64,000 bases of DNA from Rhinopomastus cyanomelas (GCA_013400115.1 VXBP01007533.1:496001-560000); one strand, 5' to 3'. Positions 49,101 through 61,684 are shown, numbered from the stretch's first letter. Translations and numbers: made by a program. Notes: generated by a model not told the origin, from the sequence alone.

Positions 49101-50384
49101 GTTAAAATACAGTCATGTTCTTCGACCCATGGCAGTGTGTGACCTCACAGAAAAGAGAATGAGATGTGGAGTGGCCAAAGGACAGTTGTTGTGCAGTGTT
49201 GATGGAATTCACCTGGCCCAGGTAAACAGGAGATTCTTGTCCTCTTTGTCAGGATTATTCATCTTTAGTCTAAAAGAAGTGGAGTGGATCATTCTCAAAA
49301 ACTGAAAAGTCTAACAAAGTTGTAAAAAGTTTAGGGCAAAATGCTCTCGTTTCAAATTTGTCCACCTGCCTGACTCTTGTCTTTCCTGGTATTTGAAAAT
49401 GCAGGGGAGGACCACATCTCACTGATGACGTTGCTTTATCTTGTTCATTAATCAGCTGAATAGTTCCAGTATGCTAAATCTATGCTAGGGACACATTACA
49501 GCAGAAATAGAACTCTAGAAGTTGACAGTGATTTGCATAACCCTGTGCATGTGCATTTCTGGATAGCCTGGAGTTACTGATTAGGGACTTTTCTGCAAAC
49601 ACTGCCTTTAGAGAAACCAGCAAGAGTTAAATGTCACTTTGTATTTCCAAAATAGAGCCTCTCTGGTGCCTTCTATGAGGTGATCCTGCCCTTCTATGCT
49701 GCTGCCTATCTATAGAAGTTCAGTTTATACTGATAGAGATGTGAGAGATGGGGCTTTTTGCTGCTTTCATACATCTCTCTCCTTCCAAGCAATAACTGTT
49801 GTTCATTTAATAGGATATTTTTCTTGTGCATTTAAGCACAGAAGCTTTACTGTAGTGGTGCATAAAGCTTTTATCACAGACACAAACTTTCAAGCAGCAG
49901 TAGGTTCAGCTGAGTGGCTTTTAAGGCAGGTAGCAATTCCTAGATTAAAGACAATCCACAAGTATAAAGTGTAGGTAATTACATCACTAAAAATTATTGC
50001 TGGTAATTTATGCCCACCCCCTGTTATTAGACTAATGGACTAAATGTTGATATTAATAAGCATCAGATTTGCAGAAACAAATTGGTCCATTTCAGAAGTG
50101 CATAAAAGTGGCTGTAATGCGACAGAGAAAAGATCTAACACCCTAACTTAGGCCACAGCTCAGTAGCTCAGTCCTTCACTCTTTTCCTAAAGCATCTCCT
50201 ACTAGCTGGTGTAGAACAGCAGCAGCAGCAATATTCCTTCCCAGCTTCATGCAGTTGGCTGTTTGGGTACCACTTGAGCCAGAGGTTGTATCTTCATTAT
50301 TGTGTTTAATATCCCATGATGGACTTTCCTTCCATGATTTTCTCTAATTGCTTTTCTTTTAATCTGTTTACGTTGTGGGCTATC
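46196..50384. other. Non-coding stretch, nothing recognised
   Basis: Frames of up to about 92 codons occur on both strands without motifs. No exon, RNA gene or identifiable transposon. Confidence 0.5.
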
Positions 50385-50800
50385 AAAACATCCTGTGGCA
50401 ATAAGTTCCACAACTTAATTATATTTTGTATAATAAAGACAATTAAAATTGACCCCTCTCGTTTTAAGCCAACTGTCTGATCTTTTCATTTGGTGCCCCC
50501 TATTCCTGCATCTTGAGAACAGTTGTTCCCACTTGCTGTCTCTGTGCTATTCATGATGCTAGACCATAATCGTATTCTTCCCCACAGTGATTGTTCTTGC
50601 AGGTTGAGAAGTCCTCTGTATCTCATCTTGTAAATAAGCTGTTTTGTACCTCTGCTATTGTGTCTCTCTTCTTTCTGTCTTATTCTAATTAAATCCATTT
50701 TAGAGCTGTGCTTTCTGTTGAAGATTTGGGCAAAACTCTCATTTCTATTCCGACAGATGATGTTCTCTGTTTCTCTTGTAATCATCTACGTGGTGGTTTT
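50385..50800 (-). mobile_element. Ancient CR1/L3-like LINE fragment
   Basis: Strongly diverged sequence that keeps the order of landmarks of an ancient amniote CR1 on the minus strand: GGCAATAAGTTCCACAACTT, then TTTCATTTGGTGCCCCCTAT, then CATGATGCTAGACCATAATC. No open frame remains. It belongs to a much older layer than the GGACTAGATGATC copies. Confidence 0.6.
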
Positions 50801-51837
50801 TTCCTTTCACCATCCCTGCGCATTGAGCTTGGTGCTTTCAGCAAACTCTGTTCTATGATCCAAGATCTCTTTCCTGAGTACTAACGGGTAACGTAGATCA
50901 CCGAGTATGTATGCACAAGCTCTGGGGTTTTTATCCACACACAGACCACTGCATTTACGGTATTGCCCAGCGTCCCAAAGCAGCTTTCTTCCTGGCTGCT
51001 CTTTACAGTGCTTATCCCTGCCTAGCAGGTGCGTCTGAGCAAATAATATTTCTGAAGGTTTTTTGCCTTGGTTATTGCCTGCTTCAAGTAAATCACAGTT
51101 TCTTCCAATTCAGGCTTTGCCCTCACTGTACAGAGCAACACCAAGGGGTTAAGGGAAAGATGAGCCATTTGCTGAAGCAAAGAACTGCACTGACCTTTTT
51201 GTACTTTTCTGGTACCTAAGTTGTTGGAGGACTTCTCACACAGCATTGTACTGTGCTGCAGTGTTTGAAACTGACCAGAGAGGAAAGCTGTCACCAAGGA
51301 AAGCTTTTTCTGTCTCAGTAATAAAGATTACAGCTAATGATAGAATTTATAAGAAACCACCAAATTAAAGCTGAAGTGTCAAATATAGGACCCTGGAAAT
51401 TCCTCACATAGTGGGTGGAGGCTTTGTCATGCTGTCCCTCATAGCCGCAAGGCAGGAAACACCACTGGGGCAGAAAAGCAGGGTGTAAGCAGGACAAAGG
51501 GCCCCTTCTTTCTTCAGCTCTTTCCTTACCTCCTGGTGTGCAGGCAGGGCTCTGCTCAAGATCCCTGTGGTTCTTCACCCCCTTTCTCTCTCCAGTTTCT
51601 GTATCAGAGCTAAATCAACGCCAAACACAATGCAAAGGTAAAAATCCATTTTACCTGGCATTTGAGTGCTGAAAGCACAACACTTGTGAGAATGCAAAAC
51701 TTGTGTGCTGTGACTGGCTATTTGATAGACATATTTTTTGGTAAAAAATCCAGGTAATCTCATTTCTCTGAAGTGCTGGCTTTCCAAGGAGTAAACCAGT
51801 AACCAAACTTGGTTCCAGAGAGGCTTGCCTGGCCATT
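50801..51837. other. Non-coding stretch, nothing recognised
   Basis: Only short frames (about 110 codons or fewer) without motifs. Confidence 0.5.
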
Positions 51838-52037
51838 AGAATCATAGAATCATCAGGGATTGGAAGGGACCTCGAAAGATCATGTGTTCCTCTGTGATCT
51901 GTGTTAGACAGTTTTGTCCTGCTCCGGCAGTGGGGTTGGACTCGATGATCTCTTGGGTCCCTTCCAACCCCTAACATCCTATGATCCTATGATAATCTAC
52001 TCCAATCCCCCTGCCAGAGCAGGCTCACCTCACTGGA
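51838..52037 (-). mobile_element. CR1 LINE 3' end, interrupted by another CR1 tail
   Basis: Minus-strand CR1 3' terminus in two parts. The first, at 51838-51886, is AGAATCATAGAATCATCAGG with GGGATTGGAAGGGACC and GAAAGATCAT. The second, at about 51994-52037, is ATCTACTCCAATCCCCCTGC with CAGAGCAGG. The ~107 bp between them are a separate plus-strand CR1 tail. The element stops at about 52037, close to the start of the next CR1. Confidence 0.85.
51887..51993 (+). mobile_element. Short CR1 tail nested in a CR1
   Basis: About 107 bp in plus orientation: TCCTCTGTGATCTGTGTTAG, GGGGTTGGACTCGATGATCT, then CCTATGATCCTATGAT at the end. This is the 3' end of a CR1 of the GGACTCGATGATC type, inserted into the minus-strand CR1 just after its GAAAGATCAT. 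Confidence 0.85.
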
Positions 52038-52054
52038 GAAGCCATGGAATCAGA

Positions 52055-53010
52055 ATCACTCAGGGTTGCAAGGAACCATCATCCAGTTCCAACCTCCCCA
52101 GCACACCCCTAGACAAGGCTGGCCAGAGCCCCATCCAGCCTGGCCTTAAACACCTCCAGGGATGGGGTCCCAACCACCTCCCTGGGCAACCCATTCCAGG
52201 CTCTCACCACTCTTACAGTGAAAAACTTCCTCCTCACATCCACTCTAAATCTACCCATCTCCAGCTTTGCTCCATTTCCCCCTAGTCCTGTCACTATGCG
52301 CCATCCTAAATAGTCCCTCCTCAGATTTTTTGTAGGTCTACTTCTGGTACTGAAAGGCCACAATAAGGTTACCTGGGAGCCTCCTCTTCTCCAGACTGAA
52401 GACCCCCAGTTCTTTCAGTCTGTCCTCACAGGAGAGNAGGGTGCACTCAATGCCTCTGTCCACGTCACCAACAAAGATGTTGAACAAGACTGGTCCCAGG
52501 ACTGATCCCTGAGGGACTCCGCTTGTCACTGGCCTCCACTTGGACAGGGATCCATTGACAGCCACTCTCTGGGTGTGGCGATCAAGCCAGTTCTTTACCC
52601 ATCTAGTGGTCCACCTATCAAAACCATGTTCCCAGCAGCTTGGAGACTAGAATGTGGTTCAAGATAGTGTCAAAGGCTTTGCTGAGGTCCATGTAAACGA
52701 CATCAGTCGCTCATCCCTCATCCATTAATGTTGTGACCTGTTCATAGAAGGCCACCACGTTTGTCAGGCAGGACTTGCCCTTGGTGAAGCCATGCTGATT
52801 GTACCCAATCACCTCTTCGCTGTTCTCCCATCTCAGTAGTGCCTTCAGGAGGATCTGCTCCATGATCTTACCAGGCACAAAGGTGAGACTGACTGGCCTG
52901 TAGTTCCCTGGCTCTTCCCTCCTACCCTTTTTGAAAATAGGAATGATGTTTTCCCTTTTCCAGTCAGTGGGGACTTCACCAGACCCCCATGACTTTTGGA
53001 ATTGAGTAAA
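52055..53010 (-). mobile_element. CR1 LINE with missing middle at an assembly N
   Basis: Minus-strand CR1 starting with AGAATCACTCAGGGTTGCAA. It shows the complement of the 3' UTR and ORF2 C-terminus up to about 52436. A single N at 52437 follows, and the sequence resumes inside the RT region (SGVPQGSVLGPVLFNIFVGD). The intervening part, with FADD and the following several hundred bases, is absent. It continues through the pre-palm region (CTACCCTTTTTGAAAATAGG) to about 53010. Frames are broken. It is the subfamily with AGGGTTGCAAGGAACC rather than GATTGGAAGGGACC. Confidence 0.93.
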
Positions 53011-54416
53011 TATTAGCTTTCTTTGTCTGCTGGACTGGTGATAGTGATTATAATTTTTTTATTAAGAAGTATCTTTAAACATCTCTGTGATAAATAGCTG
53101 CAGCCTTATGCCAGCTTGTGTCTGTCATGGGAGTTCAGACACAACCAGAGAGATGATCTTTCTTTCATGGCAAATGCACATGGTTTTGCTCTTTGGTTTT
53201 GTTTCCCCAGAGAAACAAGCAGACTCTTGTGCTGTGCAGCTCTGTATTTATTATGATTCTGCTTCTCTACACCAGGGGATGACAGTAGAAGGAGGGTCTT
53301 TTAAAATTACTATCACTGGCTATTAATTTATTTTTGACTTGTTCCCATTATTATGCAGAACTAAAAGTTAGGACTTGTTGGGTAAGAGTCAAGGGTACAA
53401 GATAGCCGTTAAATGCTCTTGATAATGAGGTGACAATGACTGCAGCTGGGCTTGCTCAGGAATAAAGGCTAAAATTGGGGGTAACAAATACAGGAGAGGA
53501 AATATCTGGCAGAGAGCCTTTCCTTTTACCTACCCCTCATTGTTCCCAGCGCATCCACTGAAGATAAATGTAGAATCTCAAAATCTATTTATTGTATCAT
53601 TTTGTGTGTGTGTGTGTAAGTTGATAGTGGGGGAGAATGGGAATGCTTTCATTTCCAGGTTTTGGTTTGTGAAAGGCAGAAAGGAAGGGCACGTTTGGGC
53701 ATTACTGCACATGAGAACCAAAACAGTCTGGTGAACCCAAGAGTCTTTCAATAGCATGTGAGCCAGCTGATCCCTGTGGATATAACTTGTATTGATCTCA
53801 CTACAATGAAACTTCCCTGCTGCAGATGGCTGACACACAAGTGGGGAATACACAAAAGAGATTTAGCTGGACTGTATTCCACTATACTTTAATGCATTAC
53901 TATATATAAACACTGATGGGATTCTTTTAAAACCCCATAACCCTGGAACAACCAAACTGGTCTTGACAAACAGAGGAAATTATTTGTCTAGAAATGCTCC
54001 TGTTAGATTGTTTCTTAAGATGAGAAATGATTAACATCTACATTTATGAGACACAGCACAGCTAGTTTGTATTTCAGTCTGATAAATATTCAACGTACCC
54101 TTGTATAATCATGATCACGTAGAATGGAAAAGCATATGTTGAGAACAACTGCAAGGGAAAGATCAGCATCATTTTGCACTTCAGCAGTTATATTTATAGA
54201 AGATGAATCACTTCACCGACTTCTGAAGAGAAATGTGGCCGCTGACAAGTAGCATGTTGCACCATGGTGTAACAGTTGAGGGCAGATAACCACATACGTA
54301 TTCCAGGTCGCAGCTACAAAGATGAGTCCTCCTGTCCTGCATCTACTCTGATAAGGAAAGTTTGCTCTATGCAGACAGAGCATTAGCAGCAAACTGCAAG
54401 CAGAGCAGAGGTATTC
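53011..54416. other. Non-coding stretch with a short (GT)n
   Basis: A (GT)n microsatellite of about seven units lies at 53603-53617. No gene or transposon otherwise recognised. Confidence 0.5.
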
Positions 54417-54491
54417 ATCCTGCTCGGGCGGGGGATTGGACCAGATGATCTTTCGAGGTCCCTTCCAATCCCTAATGTTCTGTGATTCTGT
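54417..54491 (+). mobile_element. Very short CR1 tail
   Basis: A 75-bp CR1 3' end: TCCTGCTCGGGCGGGGGATT, GGACCAGATGATC and a terminal TTCTGTGATTCTGT. Severe 5' truncation is normal for CR1. No tRNA-like head precedes it. Confidence 0.88.
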
Positions 54492-55962
54492 ATCCTTTCT
54501 GTTACATTACAAGATCAAAAGCTTCCCAATCTAAAACTCAGAGTAGATCTGCAGTTTGTAAAACAAATACCGAAAGATGAAAGGAATTCTTCAGGTTTGT
54601 TGACTGTTTTGTCTGTGATTGCTAGGCCGAGATTCAGTTTTGCATGCTGTGCTGACCGTCGTGTATTTCCTTTGAGTCAAGGGAAATTGGAAAATGGAGG
54701 AAAATCCTACTACTGCATACAGTAGGTTTAACCACACTCCTGGTCATGCTTATGGAAGCTCTGAACTTGCTTAAATATTGGTGCTTCTCTGGTCTAGGCC
54801 AAATTCACAAGTCTTCATAATTTTCCTCACATTAAGAAGAAGGATGCAAAACAGAGGGGTCCCTGTCCAAGGCAAGACTCTGCATGTTAGAAAATGAGCA
54901 CATCCACAGAGGGAGTTGACCAGGCCTCCTCCTGAGGTCCAAAATCACATTCATTCAAATCCAGAAAACCACACAGTTAGGGTTTTTTGGTTTAGTGTTT
55001 TTCCATATATCAGTAATCTACGATTCTTCGCCTTTCTACAAGAGAAATTCAAAACAAAACCTATCAGTACTTCACAATACAACAGGCACAGAAGGGCTTT
55101 CCCATTTTTCCTTCCCCAGTGCTCCAAGGTGACCCTTTGTGGGGCTATGTCCTACTCACATCTGCTCTTGGCAGAAAAACATAAGAAGGATCCCCCAGGG
55201 CCCAAGTGAGTTCTAGCCACCAGCACTGCTACAGCCACACTTCAGACAGAGCTCTGCATGAGGCACATTGCTGATTTGTTCCCAGTAGTTCCAGTGCTGA
55301 TTTCCAGACATATGGCCACGCTAGCAAGGCTTCATCTGCTGTTTAAACATACGCACTCTTGATTCCCAGACTGTTCCACAGGCATCCATCTGACAAAACC
55401 ACTCACAGCCTCATGTGCAAGTTTCCAAGCCTCCCATGATGTTCCAATTAGGTCTGCTACTAACTGTCAGCTCATGAATAACTTCACATCATTCACTTGG
55501 GCAGAAATCTTCCTTTGTAAATCTGTGGCTAGGACTGAAGTAACTGGCCTGTAACCACTTTCGCACCATAAATCACAGAATCACCTGTTGGTCTGTGTGC
55601 AGATGTGCCTTGAAAGTGCTGTGGTGGTACAGAAGCAGGATAAGATTAGGAGATGGGACTATGGTTTTCTCCTAAGCCTCTGAGCAGCTTGCTGTGCGCA
55701 TTGCAAAGTTGCTTTGGTGTAGCTGTTTCTCCAGAACTAATACTTCCTTGCTCTGCGTGAGCGACATAGGACTCAGCCAAGTGTCACCATGGGGAAGCAT
55801 CCTGCTAGCCTGAGGATGACTGGTATGGCCTCCAGGAGATGGTGCATTTAGGAGACAGCCAGGTTTGCAGGAGGTGGTTTTTAACTGCCAGTTTCGGAAA
55901 CTTTTAGCACCTGTTTTTCACAAAACTATCTGTAAATTGCAAAGATCTGGCAATTGTTGGAG
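54492..55962. other. Non-coding stretch, nothing recognised
   Basis: A 97-codon plus frame at 54916-55209 has no motif. No exon, RNA gene or transposon recognised. Confidence 0.5.
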
Positions 55963-56000
55963 ATCATAGAGTCATAGATCATAGAATCATAGATCGTAGT
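55963..56000 (-). repeat. CATAGAATC-type octamer repeat, probable CR1 terminus
   Basis: Four units of ATCATAGA(A/G)TCATAG type. This is the complement of the CR1 terminal microsatellite, but no CR1 body follows (GTGATGGAGGGGCACTAG). It may be a CR1 copy truncated to its tail, or an expanded simple repeat. Confidence 0.6.
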
Positions 56001-57053
56001 GATGGAGGGGCACTAGTGAACGGTGTTGAGAGTGAAGTACACTTTTTCAAACATAAGGAGATGAAACAACCTGCTAATGCATTCCTGCATACTGTGTTAG
56101 CTGGAAAGTCGAAAGGTTGGGAGGTTTTAACTATTCTTAGGAACAGTTACTAGTGCTGGGCAGAGTAGAACAGTGCAGGCAGGAGCTGGTGGTGTAAGCA
56201 GCATTGCTCCTTACTGAGATACCAGAGCCTGGCTCACTGCAGCTAATTCTCCTCTAATAGTGTAAGGTACAATGCCTCACATAGATGTGCCTCCTTCTCT
56301 TGTAGGAGCCCACCCCTGCAAGCATACTGTCTTTATTACACACAAAGCAAGAGAAAAATCTGACTTCATTGTGGAGACAGTCTTGTTTTGGGAAGGTTAA
56401 AAAAACCAGTTTACTGTAGAGTCCAGCCACCAAAAAGTATGACAGTAAATCTTGTTGTCCAGCTGATAATGAACAGCAGCCTATCTCTGTGCAGATACCC
56501 TTCCAACGTGTCACTGCATCATCTGCCTCCTCTGGGAATATCATACTATTAAAAGCTAAAAGGACATTAGTTTCTCAACAACATGCCTACTACATTTTAA
56601 GAGCTGAATTGAAGTAGTGACTGTTCTGATTTCCTAGCTGTATTTCTGTAGGCAGACACAAGTTTACCTCAGGGCAAGGGTATATTGAAAGGCCTCAGTT
56701 TTCACTCCAGCTAATGTGACAAGCAAGCTCATGATTATCTGATGTATTTGTGTGTAATCTCTGCATTAAGTTGCTGCATCTAGCCCTAGTAACCAGTTGC
56801 CTTGATTTCTATCCTGTTTGTGTTATCCAAATGAACAAAACATTTGTCTTCCTCTCTCTTCCTTTTTAACAAAGTCCCTATCAGTTGAGTTATTCAGTGG
56901 GAAATTACTGGTTTGTTTAGCAGTGCGCCGTACAATCTGTGTGGTTGATTTTGCCTGTCCACGCACTTAGTGTATGAGTGTTAGAAGGCAGTCCTTGCTT
57001 CCATGAGTATCAACTACAAGAGCTGTTCTGGAGGTGAAGGATGGACTGTGAGA
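56001..57053. other. Non-coding stretch, nothing recognised
   Basis: A 96-codon minus frame (56254-56544) has no motif. Nothing else recognised. Confidence 0.5.
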
Positions 57054-58067
57054 ATCACAGAATATTAGGGATTGGAAGGGACGTCAGAAGATCATCTAGT
57101 CCAATCCCCTCACCATATCAGGATCCCCTAGATCCATCCCCTAGAACATATCCAGGTGGGTTTTAAACATCTCCTGAGAAAGAGACTCCACAACCCCACT
57201 GGGCAGCCCATTCCAGGGCTCCATCACCCTCACTGTGAAGAAGTTTCTTCTGATAATTATGTGGAACCTACTATGTTCCAGCTTACAACCATTGCCCCTC
57301 GTCCTGTCATTAGATGACACAGAGAAGAACCTGGCTTCATCCTCCTGACACCCACTTTACACGTATTTATAGACAATAATGAGGTCGCCCCTCAATCTTT
57401 GTTTCTCCAAGCTCAAGAGACCCAGCTCCCTCAGCCTTTCTTCAGCAGGGAAATGTTCCACTCCCTTCATCATCTTCATGGCTCTGCTCTGCTCTCTCCA
57501 GTAGTTCTGTGTTCTTCTTGAACTGAGGGGCTCAGAACTGGACACAATATTCCAGATGCTGTCTCACCAGGGCAGAGTTAGAAGGAGAGGAGAACCTCTC
57601 TAAATTCATCCTAACCATCCTCCTTCTGATCCACCCCAGGATGCTGTTGGCCTTCTTGCCTACAGGGGCCCATTGCTGGCTCCTGGCCATCCTGCTGACC
57701 ACCAGGACCCACAGGTCCCTTTCTCCTACACTGCTCTGCAACAGGTCAGTCCCCAACCTATACTGGTACCTGGGGATTGTTCTTGCCCAGATGCCAGACT
57801 CTGCACTTGTTCATTACATTTCTACCTGCCCAGCTCTCCAGCCTGTCCAGGTCCTGCCAAATGACAGCATAGTCTGCTGGGGTGTGTTGGCCACTCCTCC
57901 CAGCTTTGTGTCATTGGCAGACTTGCTGACAGGGCACTCTAATCCCTCATCCAAGTCATCAATGAATAGATTGAACAGGACTGGTCCCATCACTGGGGAC
58001 TCCTAATGGACAGGTCTACCACTAGACCCCATGCCATTGTCCACTACTCTCTGGCTTCTGTCCTGCA
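57054..58067 (-). mobile_element. CR1 LINE, RT C-terminal half to 3' end
   Basis: Minus-strand CR1 of about 1 kb. The 3' end is GAATCACAGAATATTAGGGA. Minus frames include AVGPVGKK-type remnants, LRELGLLSLEKQRLRGDLII and SALVRQHLEYCVQF. The far end reaches the RT region near the complement of ACTGGTCCCATCAC and the QDRSQRVVDNG stretch. Several frameshifts. Same young-to-middle subfamily as the 8.55-kb copy. Confidence 0.94.
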
Positions 58068-58729
58068 GCCTTGATAGACAAGGCAACAGTGAGTGATCAG
58101 AGGCTATCCTGGAGTGGACTTTTGAATTTAGTCTTCTTGATGGCAAAATGAATTTCTGTTCAGTTGTTCTAAAGGCTTCTCCATCTAAGGCACAGAAGCT
58201 ACTAATAGCAGTCACTGTGTAAACTTTCTTCCCACCAGTGCAAGTTACTTAAGTGATGCTCGTGCCAAGGAAGCCTTTCCCCAGCTCCAGTAGTTGATTA
58301 AATGCAAAGGGTCTGTAAGCTGCGGACAGCTTAGAGAGATAGCACTTTGTTTCATGTACGCAGTCCACATGGGTCATATGTATGATCATGCATTGTAGGC
58401 AGGATTTGGCTTGATTTTCAAGTGAAGTAGTTAACATCTTCTAAGATGTCGAGAGCAGTATTCAGGAGGGCTGATTTAGCTGTTAAGGCTGTTTTCTCAG
58501 CCTAATGAGCTACGTGGGAGGCTTGTCTGGGGCAGTTCAGAGCACCCAGTGCACAGTGTCAGGTTTGAATATTTGTCCAAAAGAAAGCATGTTCTTCAGA
58601 ATCCTTTTGCAAAGTGAGTTCAGGCTTGCTAAAATAGCTAGAAGTTTAGAGACCAACAGCAGCTTGGAGGTGGGCTTTGCTTTTTTTTTTTTCCCCACTC
58701 CTTCCTAGTATCACTTCAGGTTTAAAGAA
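58068..58729. other. Non-coding stretch, nothing recognised
   Basis: Nothing recognised except a poly-T run at 58680-58692. Confidence 0.5.
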
Positions 58730-59190
58730 TCACAGAAACATAATGCATACCTAGAAGAGATTTCAAGAAAACTTCATTTTTCAAGACTTCTTCCATTTTT
58801 CTGTTCCACAACCAGATATCCCAAGGCATTCCTGATAGCTATTTGCTTACTTGTGAACATCCTCAGTGAGGAGAGTTCCACAGTTATTCCTGGGACGTGT
58901 TCTCATGCTTACCTGTCCATTCCTAGGGAAAATTTCCTATGATCTGATGGCCTAAAAGTAATCTCCTTTTCTGCAAATGGAGCCAACTGTTGTCTTTTAT
59001 GCTGCAAATGTGATGAACTTTTAACTACTGCCCTCTTTAAATATCTCTAACATATTTCAAGAGTTACTGTACTCCTTTTCCTTTTTCATAAACTAAACTA
59101 ATCATCCTGTACTTCCAGTAATAACTCCTCAGTGCCTTCATTTTCTAGACAGAGTTGAAACATTTTACTTTCCTGCTTCGCTGAGTCTCT
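58730..59190 (-). mobile_element. Possible ancient CR1/L3-like fragment
   Basis: Diverged sequence whose layout (AATCACAGAAACATAATGCA start, GAGAGTTCCACAGTTATTCC, AAATGGAGCCAACTGTTGTC, CCTCTTTAAATATCTCTAAC) resembles a very old CR1 in minus orientation. The call rests on weak landmark order only. Confidence 0.45.
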
Positions 59191-60883
59191 AATGTTCATG
59201 GAAGATTCTTGAAGGTGATTGACAGTGATTCAAGGGGTTTTAAAAATTTATTTCTATACTGGATTCCACCAGAACTGAGGCCTTAACGACACTTGTCCTG
59301 TCCTATATTGTGTAGCTGCAGGTTTGAAACCAGAGTTAGTCCCATGGTAAGGAAGTCTCCTAATAAATTGTCAAGCATTTGAGATGCATTTTATTGAAAT
59401 GTAGAAACTGAAAACTGTAGATACCTGAAGTCTTGGTGCAGTCTTGGCAGTGCTTCTCGATGATCATCTAGACAACAGGAAGAGGTTTCTCTGGAGATTG
59501 TGTAGTCCAAGGGCAGATAAAGATGTGAAAAACAATAGTTTGCATGTCTGAAAGCAGCTTTTTCTGTTATGTCAGTTTACTAAAACATATCCCCTCCATT
59601 TACAGGCCTTGTATCCTCTTAGAGGATGAACGTATGTCATCCCACCTTTGCAGGAACCTAAACCATTGTTTCTGGGTAGGTGCTGGGGAGGAAGATGGCA
59701 TGGATGTGCCCCCTGACACTGTAATGTAGCCCTGTGACACCTGAGGAAAAAATTGCTCATGCACATCGGAGCCTGTTCCATTTGAGGAGTTAGTTGTCTG
59801 TCAGTATAAACCACCAGAATCAAACTCTGGGCAAAGTAGCTGCTTCTGCAACTGTCCAGTCTGGGAAAGCAGCCAGTGTTTACCAACTGTTTTAGCTAAA
59901 TGGTTTACCTAAAGTAGGTGCTAAGTGGTGTTTGAAACATTAGCTAACACCTTTCCTGAGTCCCATCGGGTTTGTTTGGACAAGGTTGGCCGATGTCGCC
60001 TGTTATTGCAAATTATTAGTCACCATCCAAACAATGTTTGTCAGCAATTTCTCTTAGGTCTGAGGCCATGAAGACACAAACCTCAGGCCCAGGAATGGAT
60101 GGATAGTGGTTACAGCAGTTACAGGATGATCCCGGTTACATGGTCATCCCTGCATGTTGTATGGGTTTTGCTCAAGTACCAACTGTGTTTTTTAATTGCT
60201 GGTCTGCCTGCACCTTAAGCTTATATCAGGACTCTTTACTCTGCATTTGACCTTTTGAAGAAACTTTTTGAAGGGAACATGAGTGCTTTGACATCTGACA
60301 GCAGGCTCTGAAATTGTTCAGGCAGGTCAGCTTCTTCATGATCTTCCACTTCACTTATGGAGACGGTTTTGTGTTTGCTGAAAGGCTGGCTGGTTTAAGT
60401 GTCTATTGTTCCGTAGACTGCAGCACAGGAAGAAAGAAATACGGGGTGTTGAAACAGCACAGGAACGTGGTCAGACCGCATGTGCACATGGGAAGACCTC
60501 TCCCAGAACCAAATGCTGAGGTGCTCAGCTAAAACATGAGTTTTTCAGAATTGCTTGTGGGATTCATTTTCTTTTCCTGACTTGAAAGAAAGCGAGGAAA
60601 GTCACTTTAAAACAACTAGGAATGAGAAGAGGGCTGATTTTGTAACATTTCCTGATTTTGTTAATAAGGTTTTTACCTTTTTTGCTGGGAGAGCATGGTG
60701 GCTGGTGTGCACAAGGATTTGGCTTATTCTCGCTCCAGTTTTTCGCCAGCTTAATTATCTAGTTCCCCACTTTTCCACATTTCCTAAGTTTCATGCAAAA
60801 GCAAGCACATTTTCTTTTAGAACAGCAGAGATTTAATCACTGTGACTGAAAAACTGACAATGCAACCTTGGCTACTCGTTCAT
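59191..60883. other. Non-coding stretch, nothing recognised
   Basis: Frames of up to about 104 codons on both strands, no motifs. No exon, RNA gene or transposon recognised. Confidence 0.5.
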
Positions 60884-61684
60884 CTACACTGGACTCCCTC
60901 CAGCAGCTCTGTGTCCTTCTTGAACTGAGAAACCGAGAACTGGACACAATACTCAAGATATGGTCTCACCAGTGCAGAGTAGAGGGGGAGAAGAACCTCT
61001 CTAGATCTGCTAACCACCCCCTTCTGATCCACCCCAGGATGCTGTTGGCCCTCTTGGCCGCAAGAGCACACTGCTGGCTCATGGTCATCCTGCTGTCCAC
61101 CAAGACCCCCAAGTCCCTTTCTCCTACACCGGTCTCCAACAGGTCAGTCCCCAACCTATACTAGTACCTGGGGTTGTTCTTGTCCAGAGGCAAGACTCTA
61201 CACTTACCCTTGTTATATCCTCCAGCCAGTTCACGATCCATCTCACTACCCGATCATCTAGACCACACTGCCTCAGTTTGGCTGTGAGGATGCTATATGA
61301 GACTGTGTCAGATGCCTTAGTGAAGTCAAGATAGACCACATCCACTGCTTTGCCATCATCTATTCATCTGGTTATGCCCTCATAAAACACTATCAGGCTG
61401 AGGAAGCCATGCTGACTGTCCCTAATGACCCTCCTGTCCTTGATGTCCCTGGAGACAGCATGAAGGATAAATTGTTCCATCACCATTCCTGGGGTGGAGG
61501 TGAGGCTGACCGGTCTATAGTTACCTGGGTCTTCCTTCTTACCCTTTTTGAAGATTGGAGTGACATTTGCTGTCCTCCAGTCCCCAGGCACCTCTCCTGA
61601 TCTCCATGACTTAGCAAAGATGATGGAGAGTGGCTTAGCAATGACTTCTTCTGTCTCCCTTAGCACTCGGGGGTGCATTCCTCC
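60884..61684 (-). mobile_element. CR1 LINE internal segment lacking its 3' end
   Basis: Minus-strand CR1 of about 800 bp covering ORF2 from the pre-palm region (SLSIIFAKSW and PIFKKGKKEDPGNYRPVSL, 61364-61678 minus frame) to the C-terminal region (LVRPYLEYCVQFSVSQFKKD). A deletion near 61195-61205 removes most of the RT core, including the FADD box. The usual 3' UTR and octamer tail are missing, which is unusual because CR1 copies normally lose their 5' end. The segment at 61490-61540 gives the uninterrupted version of the ERV insertion site at 24.77/27.95 kb. Confidence 0.93.
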
